A stretch of DNA of 53,642 nucleotides from Candidatus Bacteroides pullicola (GCA_019115825.1 DXCV01000064.1:1-53642); one strand, 5' to 3'; shown: positions 1-8,683, numbered from the stretch's first letter. Numbers and translations: made by a program. The notes: generated from the sequence alone by a model not told the origin.

Positions 1-1881
1 AGAATGAAGAATGAAGAATTGGGAGGCAGCGACGAAGATTCTTCATTCGGAGGCGAAGCCGACATTCTTCATTCTTCATTAAAAGAAGTTCCCATCACCC
101 AAGTGAAGCCCGGCGACCTCATCCTGGTGAAGCCTGGCGAACGCATCGCCGTGGACGGCACGGTGACCGACGGTAACTCCTACGTGGACGAGAGCATGCT
201 GAGCGGCGAACCCGTGCCCGTGGCCAAACGACCGGACGCCAAGGTCTATGCCGGCACCATCAACCAGAAAGGCAGCTTCCGCTTCCGGGCGGAGAAGGTG
301 GGGACGGATACGCTCCTGGCCCGCATCATCCACCTGGTGCAGGATGCGCAAGGCTCCAAGGCTCCCGTACAAAAGCTGGTGGACCGGGTGGCTGCCGTCT
401 TCGTGCCGACCATCATGGGCATCGCGCTGCTGTCCTTCGTGCTGTGGATGGTGCTTGCCCCTTCGGAGGGCTTCACCCACGGCATGCTGGCGCTGGTGAC
501 GGTACTCATCATTGCCTGCCCCTGTGCCCTGGGATTGGCCACGCCTACGGCCATCATGGTGGGCATCGGCAAGGGAGCCGAGCGGGGCATCCTCATCAAG
601 GACGCCGAGAGCCTGGAGACGGCCCGCAAGGTCAACGCCGTGGTGCTGGACAAGACGGGCACCGTGACCGAAGGACATCCTGCCGTGCAACATATCCGTT
701 GGACGAACGAGGAAGCCCGCCGGTATGCGCCCGTCCTCTTGGCCTTGGAGCGGAGGTCCGAGCATCCGCTGGCAGAAGCCATCTTGATGAATGAAGAATT
801 AAGAATGAATAATGAAGAATTAAATATAGATAACTTTGAAAGTCTGACGGGACGAGGCGTGAAAGGTATTTATCAAGGAATGAACTATTATGCGGGCAAC
901 CACCGCTTGGTGGAAGGCAGACACATCTCCCCCGCCCTACAAGAAGCCGCCACGGCTTGGGAAGCGGAAGCGCAGACGGTCATCTGGTTTGCCAACGAGA
1001 CGGAAGCCCTGGCCGTCATCACCATTGCCGACCGCATCAAGCCTTCGTCCGTCGAGGCCATCCGCACCCTGCAAGACGAGGGCATCGACGTCCACTTGCT
1101 GACGGGTGACAATGAAGCCACCGCCGGGGCCATTGCCCACCAAGCCGGTATCGCGAAATACAAGGCGGGCGTATTGCCACAAGACAAGGCGGCATTTGTA
1201 CGTCAGTTGCAAGACGAGGGCAAGGTGGTGGCCATGGTGGGCGACGGCATCAACGACAGTGCCGCCCTGGCGCAAGCCGACCTCAGCATTGCCATGGGCA
1301 GCGGCAGCGACATTGCCATGGATGTGGCGAAGATGACGCTCATCTCGTCCGACCTCCGCAAGATACCCGAAGCCCTGCACCTCTCGCGACTGACCGTGCG
1401 CACCATCCGGCAGAACCTCTTCTGGGCCTTCATCTACAACACCATAGGTGTGCCCATCGCCGCCGGTGTGCTCTACCCCGTCTGCGGCTTCCTGCTCAAC
1501 CCCATGATTGGCGGGGCAGCCATGGCGTTCAGCAGCGTCAGCGTGGTGACGAACAGTCTGCGGCTCCGGCGGAAAAAACTATCGAATAATGAAGAATTAA
1601 AAATGAAGAATGAAGAATTTACAGGAAACACCATTAAAACAGATAACCCTAATAAAATCGAAAAGAAAACAATGAAAAAGCAATTCAAAGTAAGCGGCAT
1701 GATGTGCAACCACTGCCGCATGCATGTAGAGAAAGCCTTGAACAAGTTGGATGGCGTCAGCGCCACCGTCACCCTTGACCCGCCCGTAGCCACGGTGCAG
1801 TTCAGCGGAAAGGAATATACGCTGGAAGAGCTGCAACAGCAGGTGACGGAAGAAGCAGGGGAATACGGGCTGAGCGAGTAA
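1..1881 (+). CDS. copA: Copper-type P1B ATPase, 3' part, fused to a C-terminal CopZ-like HMA domain
   Basis: The gene is cut by the left edge of the window, so the N-terminal metal-binding domain and first membrane helices are missing. An ATG at 4 lies inside a repeat and is unlikely to be the true start. Counting from it: actuator-domain SGEP near 67, the metal-site CPC at 172-174, the phosphorylated Asp in DKTGT at 216, SEHP near 252, TGDN near 367, GDGIND at 413-418. These mark a heavy-metal P1B ATPase that exports Cu(I) or Ag(I) across the inner membrane. A CopZ/Atx1-like domain follows at about 557-625, with CNHC at 568-571, joined by a linker made of repeat sequence. Repeat-derived stretches rich in NEEL also sit near residues 1-27 and 262-277, in surface loops. 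A separate small metallochaperone gene is the likely ancestral state of the C-terminus. Family assignment is firm; the metal is inferred. Confidence 0.93.
   Translation, partial: RMKNEELGGSDEDSSFGGEADILHSSLKEVPITQVKPGDLILVKPGERIAVDGTVTDGNSYVDESMLSGEPVPVAKRPDAKVYAGTINQKGSFRFRAEKVGTDTLLARIIHLVQDAQGSKAPVQKLVDRVAAVFVPTIMGIALLSFVLWMVLAPSEGFTHGMLALVTVLIIACPCALGLATPTAIMVGIGKGAERGILIKDAESLETARKVNAVVLDKTGTVTEGHPAVQHIRWTNEEARRYAPVLLALERRSEHPLAEAILMNEELRMNNEELNIDNFESLTGRGVKGIYQGMNYYAGNHRLVEGRHISPALQEAATAWEAEAQTVIWFANETEALAVITIADRIKPSSVEAIRTLQDEGIDVHLLTGDNEATAGAIAHQAGIAKYKAGVLPQDKAAFVRQLQDEGKVVAMVGDGINDSAALAQADLSIAMGSGSDIAMDVAKMTLISSDLRKIPEALHLSRLTVRTIRQNLFWAFIYNTIGVPIAAGVLYPVCGFLLNPMIGGAAMAFSSVSVVTNSLRLRRKKLSNNEELKMKNEEFTGNTIKTDNPNKIEKKTMKKQFKVSGMMCNHCRMHVEKALNKLDGVSATVTLDPPVATVQFSGKEYTLEELQQQVTEEAGEYGLSE
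3..80. repeat. Inverted-repeat element (AATGAAG family) inside the P-ATPase gene
   Basis: Perfect 17-bp inverted arms lie at 3-19 (AATGAAGAATGAAGAAT) and 64-80, around a 44-nt core that holds a further inverted arm fragment at about 39-47. The element is in frame and is translated just before the actuator domain. It has the same design as the larger copy at 12975-13074. Confidence 0.7.
787..826 (+). repeat. Single-arm copy of the AATGAAG repeat inside the P-ATPase gene
   Basis: The bases read as AATGAAGAATTAAGAATGAA followed by a second partial copy, encoding NEELRMNNEELN. It replaces the variable linker between the SEHPLAEAI helix and the FESLTGRG motif of the nucleotide-binding domain. The reading frame is kept. 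Confidence 0.65.
1585..1622 (+). repeat. Single-arm copy of the AATGAAG repeat bridging ATPase and HMA domain
   Basis: The repeat encodes NNEELKMKNEEF directly after the last ATPase residues (SLRLRRKKL). It runs in frame into the former upstream region and start codon of the CopZ-like domain (ATG at 1672). Confidence 0.65.
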
Positions 1882-1914
1882 AGCAGATGCAAGCACGGAT
1901 TTCGGAGAAGATGC

Positions 1915-1945
1915 TTCGGAGTCCGCGCTTGATTGTTTATCTTTG
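1915..1945 (+). promoter_or_regulatory. Bacteroides-type promoter for the histidine kinase gene
   Basis: TATCTTTG at 1938-1945 matches the TAnnTTTG -7 box. TTCG at 1915-1918 is a one-mismatch -33 box 19 nt upstream. This supports the start at 1977 rather than an earlier in-frame codon. Confidence 0.6.
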
Positions 1946-1976
1946 CGCGGTAAATCCTACAACTAATTCCCAAGAC

Positions 1977-3329
1977 ATGTCCTTTCTCAAACGCCACCTC
2001 ATCTTCCTCACCGCCGCTTTGACCCTGCTGGTCGTGGCCACTTACGAAGCCTACTGGCTGCATGGGTTGTACAGCACCCAACACCGGGCACTCACCACCC
2101 AAATCAGTTCCCTGCTGACCGAGGCAGAAGGCTATGAATATGCCGAAAAGCTACGCCAGAGCCTGGAGTCGGACAACAGCATCCTTTATACCCCTTCGCC
2201 CAATCCGCAAGGCACAGTCATTTCCATCGATATGGATACCCTCAAAGGGAAGCCCAAAGAAATCACCGTACACCGCATCGACCCCGACACGCAAGCCGGA
2301 GAGATATTCATCGCCGGCAATTTCGACATCCGCCGGGTGGACGAGCTTTTCTCGCTCTCCTTGGACTCCATCGGGCTGCCCCTGCCCCATCAACTGCGTT
2401 TCTTCCGTGACGGAGAGGCGATGGACTCCGTAAGCACAGCGGGGTATCAACCAGCCGAGGATGACCCGGTCATTTCCATCACCTCCAATCTCAACGTAGG
2501 CATCTACGAACTGCGCTCCCCGTCCCTCTCCACGCACATCCTCCGGGAAATGACAGGCGTGCTGGCCGTGTCGGCGGGCATCCTGCTGATGGTCGTCGCC
2601 GCTTTCGGTTTCATCGGAAAGGCTTTGCGGAAACAACGGGACTTGGAGCGGATGAAGAACGACTTCACCGGCAACATCACCCACGAACTGAAGACCCCCA
2701 TCGCCGTGGCCTACGCCGCCAGCGACACCCTGCTGGAGTGCGGACTGGGCGAGAATCCCACCCTGCGCGAAGAATACCTGAACATCATCAAAGGCCAACT
2801 GGACAAACTGGCGGGACTGGTGGAAATGATTCTCTCCACCACGCTGAAGAACCGGGACAGCCTGCAACTCGAACTGACCGACACGCCCATAAAGCCCCTG
2901 CTGGAAGAAGTCGCTGCCCAAACCCGCCTGAGTGCGAAGAAACCCTGCACGATAACCCTTGCAGTCCAGCCCGATGACCTCACCGCCCAAGTGGACCGCA
3001 AGCTGATGTCCAGCGTGCTCTCCACCCTCCTGGACAATGCCGTGAAATACTCCGGCAAGCAAGTGACGATCTCCCTCGAAGCCAGACGGAACGGGGAAAA
3101 GACACGGATTTCCATCACAGACGACGGCATCGGCATCGCCCCGCGGGACCAAGCCCACATCTTCGAAAAGTTCTACCGCGTGCCCACCGGCGACGTACAC
3201 AACGTCAAAGGGTACGGCATCGGACTCTTCTTCGCAAAGGGTATTGTGGAGAAACACGGCGGCCGCCTGACGGTAGAGAGCGAGCCGGGCAAGGGCAGTA
3301 CTTTTCACATCGAAATTCCAACCCTATGA
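1977..3329 (+). CDS. Membrane sensor histidine kinase
   Basis: A 450-residue inner-membrane kinase. A TM helix lies near residues 10-28, then a periplasmic sensor region of about 170 residues with no domain I recognise, then a second TM near 190-215. The HisKA motif THELKTP has its phospho-accepting His at 236. The ATPase domain carries NAVKYS (N box), DDGIGI (G1) and KGYGIGLFF (G2). The start at 1977 is chosen because a promoter lies at 1915-1945. The stop overlaps the next gene by 4 nt (ATGA), so kinase and regulator are translationally coupled. The pair resembles RprX/RprY-type systems of Bacteroides. A metal-response role is suggested only by its place between two metal-efflux loci. Confidence 0.93.
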   Translation: MSFLKRHLIFLTAALTLLVVATYEAYWLHGLYSTQHRALTTQISSLLTEAEGYEYAEKLRQSLESDNSILYTPSPNPQGTVISIDMDTLKGKPKEITVHRIDPDTQAGEIFIAGNFDIRRVDELFSLSLDSIGLPLPHQLRFFRDGEAMDSVSTAGYQPAEDDPVISITSNLNVGIYELRSPSLSTHILREMTGVLAVSAGILLMVVAAFGFIGKALRKQRDLERMKNDFTGNITHELKTPIAVAYAASDTLLECGLGENPTLREEYLNIIKGQLDKLAGLVEMILSTTLKNRDSLQLELTDTPIKPLLEEVAAQTRLSAKKPCTITLAVQPDDLTAQVDRKLMSSVLSTLLDNAVKYSGKQVTISLEARRNGEKTRISITDDGIGIAPRDQAHIFEKFYRVPTGDVHNVKGYGIGLFFAKGIVEKHGGRLTVESEPGKGSTFHIEIPTL

Positions 3330-4015
3330 GCAAGATACACGTATTAGTCGTGGAAGACGAACCCACGCTGGCCCGCATCATCAAAGATGCCCTGGAGGCC
3401 AATGATTTCAAAGTTTCCCTGGCCGCCGACGGGGCAGCCGGACTGGAAGCGTTTGCCCGGGTGGCACCGGACATCCTGGTGGCAGACATTATGATGCCCC
3501 AGTTGTCCGGCCTGGATATGGTGCGGAAAATCCGCGAGACCGACCGACACACGCCCATCCTCTTCCTGACGGCCAAGAGCACGGTGGACGACGTGGTGGA
3601 AGGCTTCCACGCCGGAGGCAATGATTACCTGAAGAAACCATTCGGGATGAAGGAATTGATGGTGCGCATCATAGCCCTGCTAGGCCGGATTACCCCCACC
3701 CCCGTCCCGCAACGGGAAAAGGTGTCAATCGGAAACTACCTCTTCGACCCTGGCAAACGAACGCTGGTCTACCTGCCCACGGGCGAAAGCCACGAACTGC
3801 CCAACCGGGAAAGCGAGATTTTGCAACGCCTCTGCAGCCACCCACACGCCATTGTCCCCGCCAAGGACATCTTGCTGGACCTTTGGGGCGACGATGACTT
3901 CTTCTGCACGCGCAGCTTCCAGACCCTCATCTCCCGCCTGCGCCGCCGCCTCGCCAAAGACCCCGATGTGAAGCTGATTAACCAGCGGGGAGAAGGCTAC
4001 CGGCTTCTTTATTGA
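3326..4015 (+). CDS. OmpR-family response regulator
   Basis: A 229-residue regulator. The receiver domain is at about 4-118, with acidic residues ED at 10-11, phospho-Asp 54 (VADIMMP), Thr in LFLTAKS and Lys in DYLKKPFG. A winged-helix DNA-binding domain fills about 130-229 and ends with the usual LINQRGEGYRL. It is the partner of the kinase whose stop codon it overlaps by 4 nt. It probably binds promoters of nearby envelope or metal genes; no operator was identified. Confidence 0.95.
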   Translation: MSKIHVLVVEDEPTLARIIKDALEANDFKVSLAADGAAGLEAFARVAPDILVADIMMPQLSGLDMVRKIRETDRHTPILFLTAKSTVDDVVEGFHAGGNDYLKKPFGMKELMVRIIALLGRITPTPVPQREKVSIGNYLFDPGKRTLVYLPTGESHELPNRESEILQRLCSHPHAIVPAKDILLDLWGDDDFFCTRSFQTLISRLRRRLAKDPDVKLINQRGEGYRLLY

Positions 4016-4062
4016 GCAAAATATCTGACAAGGAGCAAGCCTCCTCCATAACTTGAAAACAA

Positions 4063-4172
4063 AAAGGTGGCACCTCTTTGTAGAAAAGGTGGCACCTCTT
4101 TATGGAAAAGGTGGCACCTTTAATAGGCAAAGGTGGCATCTTTGGTAGGCAAAGGTCGTACCTTTGGTAAGC
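4063..4172. repeat. Tandem dyad array A, 22-bp period, 5 units
   Basis: Dyads start at 4063, 4085, 4107, 4129 and 4151, exactly 22 bp apart. The clearest unit is AAAGGTGGCACCTTT, a 7-bp arm, one central base and its complement, followed by a 7-nt spacer such as AATAGGC or GGTAGGC. The array fills the gap between two convergent genes. Confidence 0.9.
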
Positions 4173-4175
4173 CAT

Positions 4176-6698
4176 CTACAAATCAATGCTGAATTTCAGC
4201 AGGAACTCCCGTGGCCGAAGATAGGTCAACGTGTAGGACTGGAGCGTGGAGGATACCACCCGCTGACGGTATTCCGCGGTGCCGATGACGTTGTTGGCCG
4301 ACAGCGTGATTTCCCATCGGTTCGCCCGATAGCTCAGGGAAAGGTCGCAGAAATAATTCAACCCGAAACCCGCCTCGCTGCTGTGATAGAGTTCATTGTT
4401 CCACGAGAGCATCCATCCGGCAGCAGGCAGGATGTGGAAATTCGCATAATGGGACCAATCCACCACGCAGCTCAACGGGACAGACGCGCCGCTCAGCTCC
4501 TTGCGCCCCGTGACCGTCGCCCCGGACTTTCCCTCCACGGAGAGCCACTTGGTAGGGCGGAGCGAGTAATCCAACGACGCGGCGTAGCTGTCCATCCGCG
4601 ACTTCATCACTTGCCCGGAAGAGAGGAAGGCGTACGTCGTGGCATTGAACGAACCGTCCAGCCCGATAGTGGTATTTCCCCAAAAGAAGCTTTTCGCCAA
4701 CCGGGTATGGACGCTGTATGAGTCCGAACGATAGGTGCGCTGCGTGGCCCGCTGCACATAGACGTCATCCTCCAACACATTCTCAGACAAAACATTGCCG
4801 GACGAACGTACATACATCGGACGGAGGTTGAAGAAAACGCCCGTCACCGGATGGCGGTACTTGTAACTCCCCAACAAGACATGCGACCTCCGTTCGCCGA
4901 TTTGCCCGCTCCCGGCATATTGATTGCGATAGGAAGTAAACAAGGGGCCGGTGACCAACGCTGTCCCTTCGCGGGGCGATGCCGAAAGCCGGTAGTTCAA
5001 GGATATTTCGGACAGGGCAGAGAGTTTCCATTCCCACTCCCCAAAAGGTTCCGCCCAAACCTGCCGGGAGGATGCCCCCTCGTAGGCTTGGCGGACATAA
5101 CTGACCTTGACGCCTCCCTCCAGCCTATGCTGACCAAACTTCAGCTGGGTGGAAGGTTCCCAATAGGGCTGCACCAGTTGCCAGACGGCTCCGTTGATGG
5201 ATTGCCGCCGATAGTCAATACCTATTCTGTTTCCTAGGAAATGCCGTCCCAGCTTTTTGCTAAAAGAAGCCCGGTTGCGGGTGGAGAACAGATTCAAGTC
5301 CAGCACCTGGGTCAGGCCGTTGAGGGTCAGGAGCTGGCCGGGCAGGAAGGTTTGCCCGGTGGACGAGAACAGTTGCCACACATCCCCCCGCGTCGTGGTG
5401 TGCGACAGGCTCACGTCTTCCGACCACACCCGCTTGTAGGGCTTCACCCGCAAGGGGACATCCCGGTCGTTACAACGCATCACGCCCGAACCTTCGTCCC
5501 AGTCGGCATAGACCCGCGTGCTACTCCGTAAATAGGTACGGTCGGCATTAAGCGTGTAGCACACCTCGCCTTTCAGTTCATTCCGTCGGTTGGTCAGTTG
5601 GTAGTCTTCCGTGACAACGGGCATCCCGTCGATGGTCAGATACGTAAGGGAACTCCCGCTGCGCTGCCTCTCCCGATCGTGAAAGCCACTGGCCTGGACA
5701 CGCAGGTCGGCATCCTTGCCGGTCTTCCACAGCCAGTTGCCGGCCAAGAGGTGGCTGGCATTGAACGTGTAGCGTTGCTCACTGAAGGACGGTCCGCCCA
5801 GTTCCATCAGGCTGATTAATCCCGGCTCAGCCTGGTAGCCGCCGAGGTTGGCAATGTCCAGCACCTCGTGGCCGATGTCGGTGCCTGTGTTGTTGTTCTT
5901 GTACATCATCAAGGTCTGGAAACGCTTGTTGAACTGCATCCCCATCAGCCGGTTGTCATACGTCACACCTTCCCCCTTGCCCGCCACGCCCACACCCAGG
6001 TCAGCCAACCCCGTCCACACCGAGCGGGCATCTTCCTTCAAGACGATGTTGAGTGCAGCCTGCTCGCTGAAGCTGACCCCGCGCAGGGACTTCACCTTCT
6101 GATGATGCTCCAGCACCTGCACGTTCTGCACCTTGTCCGCCGAGATGTTGTTACTGGCCACGGCATATTGTCCGCCCATCAGGTCGAGACCCTCAATATA
6201 GAAGGTATTGATGGCCTTGCCCTGATACTCGATGCTGCCGTTGGGTTTCACCTCCAGCCCCGGCATCTTGCGGATGACGTCAGCAATGGAGCGGTCTTGC
6301 GCTTGCTTGAAGCTGGCCACGGAATACGTCAGGGTGTCTCCCCGCTGCACGATGCGCTCGGGTTTGGCTATCACTTCCCGAAGCTGGAAAGCCGATTCCA
6401 CCAACACGATGTCCTGTCCGTCCCGGAATTCTGTTACCGATAGAGTGAATGTCTTATAACCGATAAAGCTGACGGTCAATCGGTCCGCCCCCTGCACGTG
6501 CTTCAAGGAGAAATGCCCATCCTGCCCCACGGTCGCAAAGGTCAATACCTTGCCTGCATCCGAGTAGAGCACGACATTGGCTCCCGGGAGCGGCTGGCCG
6601 GACGCATCGTGCACGGTTCCCTCGAAAGACAAGGGAGACTGGGCCATCCCCCTTGCCACTCCAAGGACACATAGTATTATAATTAAGAGCATCCGCAT
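4176..6698 (-). CDS. Outer-membrane beta-barrel protein with carboxypeptidase-like regulatory domain
   Basis: About 840 residues. The signal peptide (MRMLLIIILCVLGVARGMAQ) is followed by a CarboxypepD_reg-like beta-sandwich (FEGTVHDASGQPLPGANV), a plug-like region (MPGLEV, IEGLDLMGG) and a long C-terminal barrel ending in FSIDL. It resembles TonB-dependent receptors but is shorter, and I see no clear TonB box. The start at 6698 leaves 4 nt after the stop of the upstream GLPGLI gene, so the two form one operon. This pairing recurs in Bacteroidetes but its substrate is unknown. An alternative Met lies two codons later at 6692. Confidence 0.85.
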   Translation of the reverse strand: MRMLLIIILCVLGVARGMAQSPLSFEGTVHDASGQPLPGANVVLYSDAGKVLTFATVGQDGHFSLKHVQGADRLTVSFIGYKTFTLSVTEFRDGQDIVLVESAFQLREVIAKPERIVQRGDTLTYSVASFKQAQDRSIADVIRKMPGLEVKPNGSIEYQGKAINTFYIEGLDLMGGQYAVASNNISADKVQNVQVLEHHQKVKSLRGVSFSEQAALNIVLKEDARSVWTGLADLGVGVAGKGEGVTYDNRLMGMQFNKRFQTLMMYKNNNTGTDIGHEVLDIANLGGYQAEPGLISLMELGGPSFSEQRYTFNASHLLAGNWLWKTGKDADLRVQASGFHDRERQRSGSSLTYLTIDGMPVVTEDYQLTNRRNELKGEVCYTLNADRTYLRSSTRVYADWDEGSGVMRCNDRDVPLRVKPYKRVWSEDVSLSHTTTRGDVWQLFSSTGQTFLPGQLLTLNGLTQVLDLNLFSTRNRASFSKKLGRHFLGNRIGIDYRRQSINGAVWQLVQPYWEPSTQLKFGQHRLEGGVKVSYVRQAYEGASSRQVWAEPFGEWEWKLSALSEISLNYRLSASPREGTALVTGPLFTSYRNQYAGSGQIGERRSHVLLGSYKYRHPVTGVFFNLRPMYVRSSGNVLSENVLEDDVYVQRATQRTYRSDSYSVHTRLAKSFFWGNTTIGLDGSFNATTYAFLSSGQVMKSRMDSYAASLDYSLRPTKWLSVEGKSGATVTGRKELSGASVPLSCVVDWSHYANFHILPAAGWMLSWNNELYHSSEAGFGLNYFCDLSLSYRANRWEITLSANNVIGTAEYRQRVVSSTLQSYTLTYLRPREFLLKFSIDL

Positions 6699-6702
6699 CG
6701 GC

Positions 6703-7536
6703 TTATTCCAAATCCAGGTAGTTCTTCTTGGTTTGCTTTTGGTCTGTAATCTCTTTTCCGCTGGCATCCGTAATCTTGACAATCTTCGCTCCCGATCCGG
6801 CCAAAGCATCGTTCGCCAAATCCGAATAGGTCTGTTCGGAGCGTGCCTTGCGCAGAGCCAGATACTTCTTCCGTGTACATTTCACAGGTTTATGTATACT
6901 TGGTCCCAATTCCACCTTGGTATTCTCTGGAGCCTGCTCGATGCCGACCGCCGTGAAATGGAACAGGCCGTCCGCATCCACCGCCTCCAAGATAAGTCCC
7001 GGCAATCCACCCAATACGTAAGGGCCGTAGGACAACGGCAGTTCCGGACAATACCATACCGTCCACGTGCGGCCATACAGTCCTGCCTTGGCTTGGTGGC
7101 AGGTATAACCGCATATCGTCTTCACACTATCTGTCAGCGTCCAATCCAGCTGGGGCAAGGTTTCTTCATACTTCAAGTCATCCGCACCTATACTATTCAT
7201 ATACATATATCTCCCCGCTTTGGGTTTGCCAATCAAGACCTGCAAGCTGTTCCGGTTGGGATACTTTGCCCAAAGCTGTTGCAAGCCTGCTATGCCCGCC
7301 ATAACATCATCGGAATGTTTGAACGCATCGGCCTCTTGGAGATATTGACGGTTAGCTGAATTGTAGAAGACAGCGGTAGCCTCCCCTATGTCCAACTGCC
7401 AGCGATAAGTTTTCCGTTGTGCATTGTTGTCACGCAAGGCATCGCAATCATAAGTGATACGATAGACGGCTTTCTCTTGAGCGCCCAGCCAAAGCGGGAG
7501 CAAGAGCAGCATCAGTGCAAGTGTTCTTTTCATCAT
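6703..7536 (-). CDS. GLPGLI family protein
   Basis: A 277-residue secreted protein with signal peptide MMKRTLALMLLLLPLWLGAQ. The family motif is seen in LGGLPGLILEA, within the segment that gives the family its name (GLPGLI family). It is probably periplasmic or surface-exposed and acts with the outer-membrane protein encoded 4 nt downstream. Molecular function is unknown. The start was placed at 7536; Met 2 at 7533 is equally possible, and the upstream codons to 7566 are not signal-like. Confidence 0.88.
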   Translation of the reverse strand: MMKRTLALMLLLLPLWLGAQEKAVYRITYDCDALRDNNAQRKTYRWQLDIGEATAVFYNSANRQYLQEADAFKHSDDVMAGIAGLQQLWAKYPNRNSLQVLIGKPKAGRYMYMNSIGADDLKYEETLPQLDWTLTDSVKTICGYTCHQAKAGLYGRTWTVWYCPELPLSYGPYVLGGLPGLILEAVDADGLFHFTAVGIEQAPENTKVELGPSIHKPVKCTRKKYLALRKARSEQTYSDLANDALAGSGAKIVKITDASGKEITDQKQTKKNYLDLE

Positions 7537-7686
7537 TCTATTTGTTTTTTGGTTCTGATGCTGCAAAGGTCGGCAACAACACGCGGATTCTTGTTCAACG
7601 ACAATTCAACAAGTGCAAACGGATGTTAAGAAGCAGAGGATTCAAAAAAACATTCTCCATCAACGTCCCCACTGGAATAAATGCGT

Positions 7687-7694
7687 TATCTTTG
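7687..7694 (+). promoter_or_regulatory. -7 box for the toxin-antitoxin remnant
   Basis: TATCTTTG fits TAnnTTTG, 28 nt before the start codon at 7723. No good -33 box is seen. Confidence 0.5.
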
Positions 7695-7722
7695 TCCGCA
7701 CAACCGATAAAAGATAATAAGT

Positions 7723-8166
7723 ATGAGCACCTTGAACCTGAATGCGGAGCTTTTCCGCGAACTAAGCTACATTGCCGACGATGAAAACAGCATGAAGAAG
7801 TTGCTGAAATACGTCAAGAAACTGGCGGCACAACAATACAAAGCACCCGAACCCGCCGTGTCCGTTGCCTCTGAAGACGCAGAGCCCTATCGCCCCAAGA
7901 CCAAGGCCGAACTGATAGATGACCTGAACGAGGTGTGCGAGGAAATCAAACTGATACGGGCAGGAAAATTAAAAGGACAAACATGGGAGGACTCAAGCAT
8001 GAACTACACGATTAAACTTTACCCGACTTTCAAGAAGCAGTTCAAGCATCTGTTCAAGCGATATAAATCATTGGAATCCTATAGTCCAAAGAGAAAAAGA
8101 TTATCGCACAGGCCGGTAATTCGGCAAAAAGGCTTACCTTTGCCCCCAAACAAAAACAGAAGATGA
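7723..8166 (+). CDS. Antitoxin fused in frame to a truncated RelE/ParE-type toxin (degenerate TA locus)
   Basis: A 147-residue open frame in three parts. Residues 1-92 look like a small Bacteroidales antitoxin (MSTLNLNAELFRELSYIAD, ending LKGQTWED). Residues 93 to about 120 begin MNYTIKLYPTFKKQFKHLFK, which reads like the N-terminus of a RelE/ParE-family toxin. The catalytic C-terminal half is absent; the remaining 27 residues are basic and match nothing I know. An ATG at 7999 is probably the old toxin start. A deletion seems to have removed the antitoxin stop and most of the toxin. The stop overlaps the next gene by 4 nt, probably by chance, since that gene has its own -7 box. Any remaining activity would be limited to the antitoxin part. 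Confidence 0.65.
   Translation: MSTLNLNAELFRELSYIADDENSMKKLLKYVKKLAAQQYKAPEPAVSVASEDAEPYRPKTKAELIDDLNEVCEEIKLIRAGKLKGQTWEDSSMNYTIKLYPTFKKQFKHLFKRYKSLESYSPKRKRLSHRPVIRQKGLPLPPNKNRR
8135..8142 (+). promoter_or_regulatory. -7 box for the Cys/His-rich exported protein gene
   Basis: TACCTTTG matches TAnnTTTG and lies 20 nt before the start at 8163, inside the degenerate tail of the preceding frame. No clear -33 box. Confidence 0.5.
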
Positions 8167-8567
8167 AACCTCAAAGGCACGCCGCATATCTCTTACTACT
8201 TCTCAGCATACTGATGCTGGGCGTGCCTGTCATCCCCCATCACCATCACGCGGACGGCGTACTCTGCATGAAGAATGATGTGCAGGCCGGATGCTGTTCG
8301 CCCGCACCGGACGAGGCAGAAGGCCATTGTTGTTGCGACACGGGCTGCCCCGCCGCCCACTTCTTCCAGCAACGGCCGGATGCCGGGCCGGACATCCCGT
8401 TGCCCCTGTCGAACGATATCCTCTTCCTCCCGACAGAGCTCCTGGCCTTGCTGATTTCCCATTCTCCCGGACAATCCCCTTCTACACCTTTTTATATAGA
8501 ATCCCTGCATGACACGCTGTTCACTCGTGCCACGGGACTTCGTGCGCCTCCCGCATTCTCACTCTAA
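8163..8567 (+). CDS. Small Cys/His-rich exported protein upstream of RND efflux genes
   Basis: A 134-residue protein of unknown function. The N-terminal hydrophobic segment (YLLLLLSILMLGVPVI) looks like a signal peptide or anchor. It is followed by HHHH near 26-29 and a cysteine cluster (CC, then HCCCDTGC) near 44-61, so metal binding is likely. A small uncharacterised protein of this kind is often found in front of CusB/CusA-type genes in Bacteroidetes. It may act as a periplasmic metal buffer or chaperone for the pump; that role is inferred from composition and position only. Confidence 0.7.
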   Translation: MKPQRHAAYLLLLLSILMLGVPVIPHHHHADGVLCMKNDVQAGCCSPAPDEAEGHCCCDTGCPAAHFFQQRPDAGPDIPLPLSNDILFLPTELLALLISHSPGQSPSTPFYIESLHDTLFTRATGLRAPPAFSL

Positions 8568-8621
8568 TCCCCTATGCTCATCCTGCGCATAACTTGCAAT
8601 CCGGTTGCAGCCGGGATGCAG

Positions 8622-8629
8622 TACTTTTG
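8622..8629 (+). promoter_or_regulatory. -7 box for the RND efflux operon
   Basis: TACTTTTG fits TAnnTTTG. It lies 55 nt before the adaptor start at 8684 and supports that start over the earlier in-frame codon at 8594. No good -33 box at the usual distance. Confidence 0.5.
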
Positions 8630-8683
8630 TGCGCGTCTGAAAAATCAATCTCGATAATCAACATTCAAACATCAACACATACA

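Noticed and set aside
4063..4172. CRISPR array (regular repeats)
   Set aside because: The period is 22 bp with only 7-nt spacers, units are near-identical palindromes, and no cas gene is in the window.
3978..4175. 65-codon minus-strand frame with KGATF/KRCHLF-like repeats
   Set aside because: It is only the translation of tandem array A and overlaps the response regulator end.
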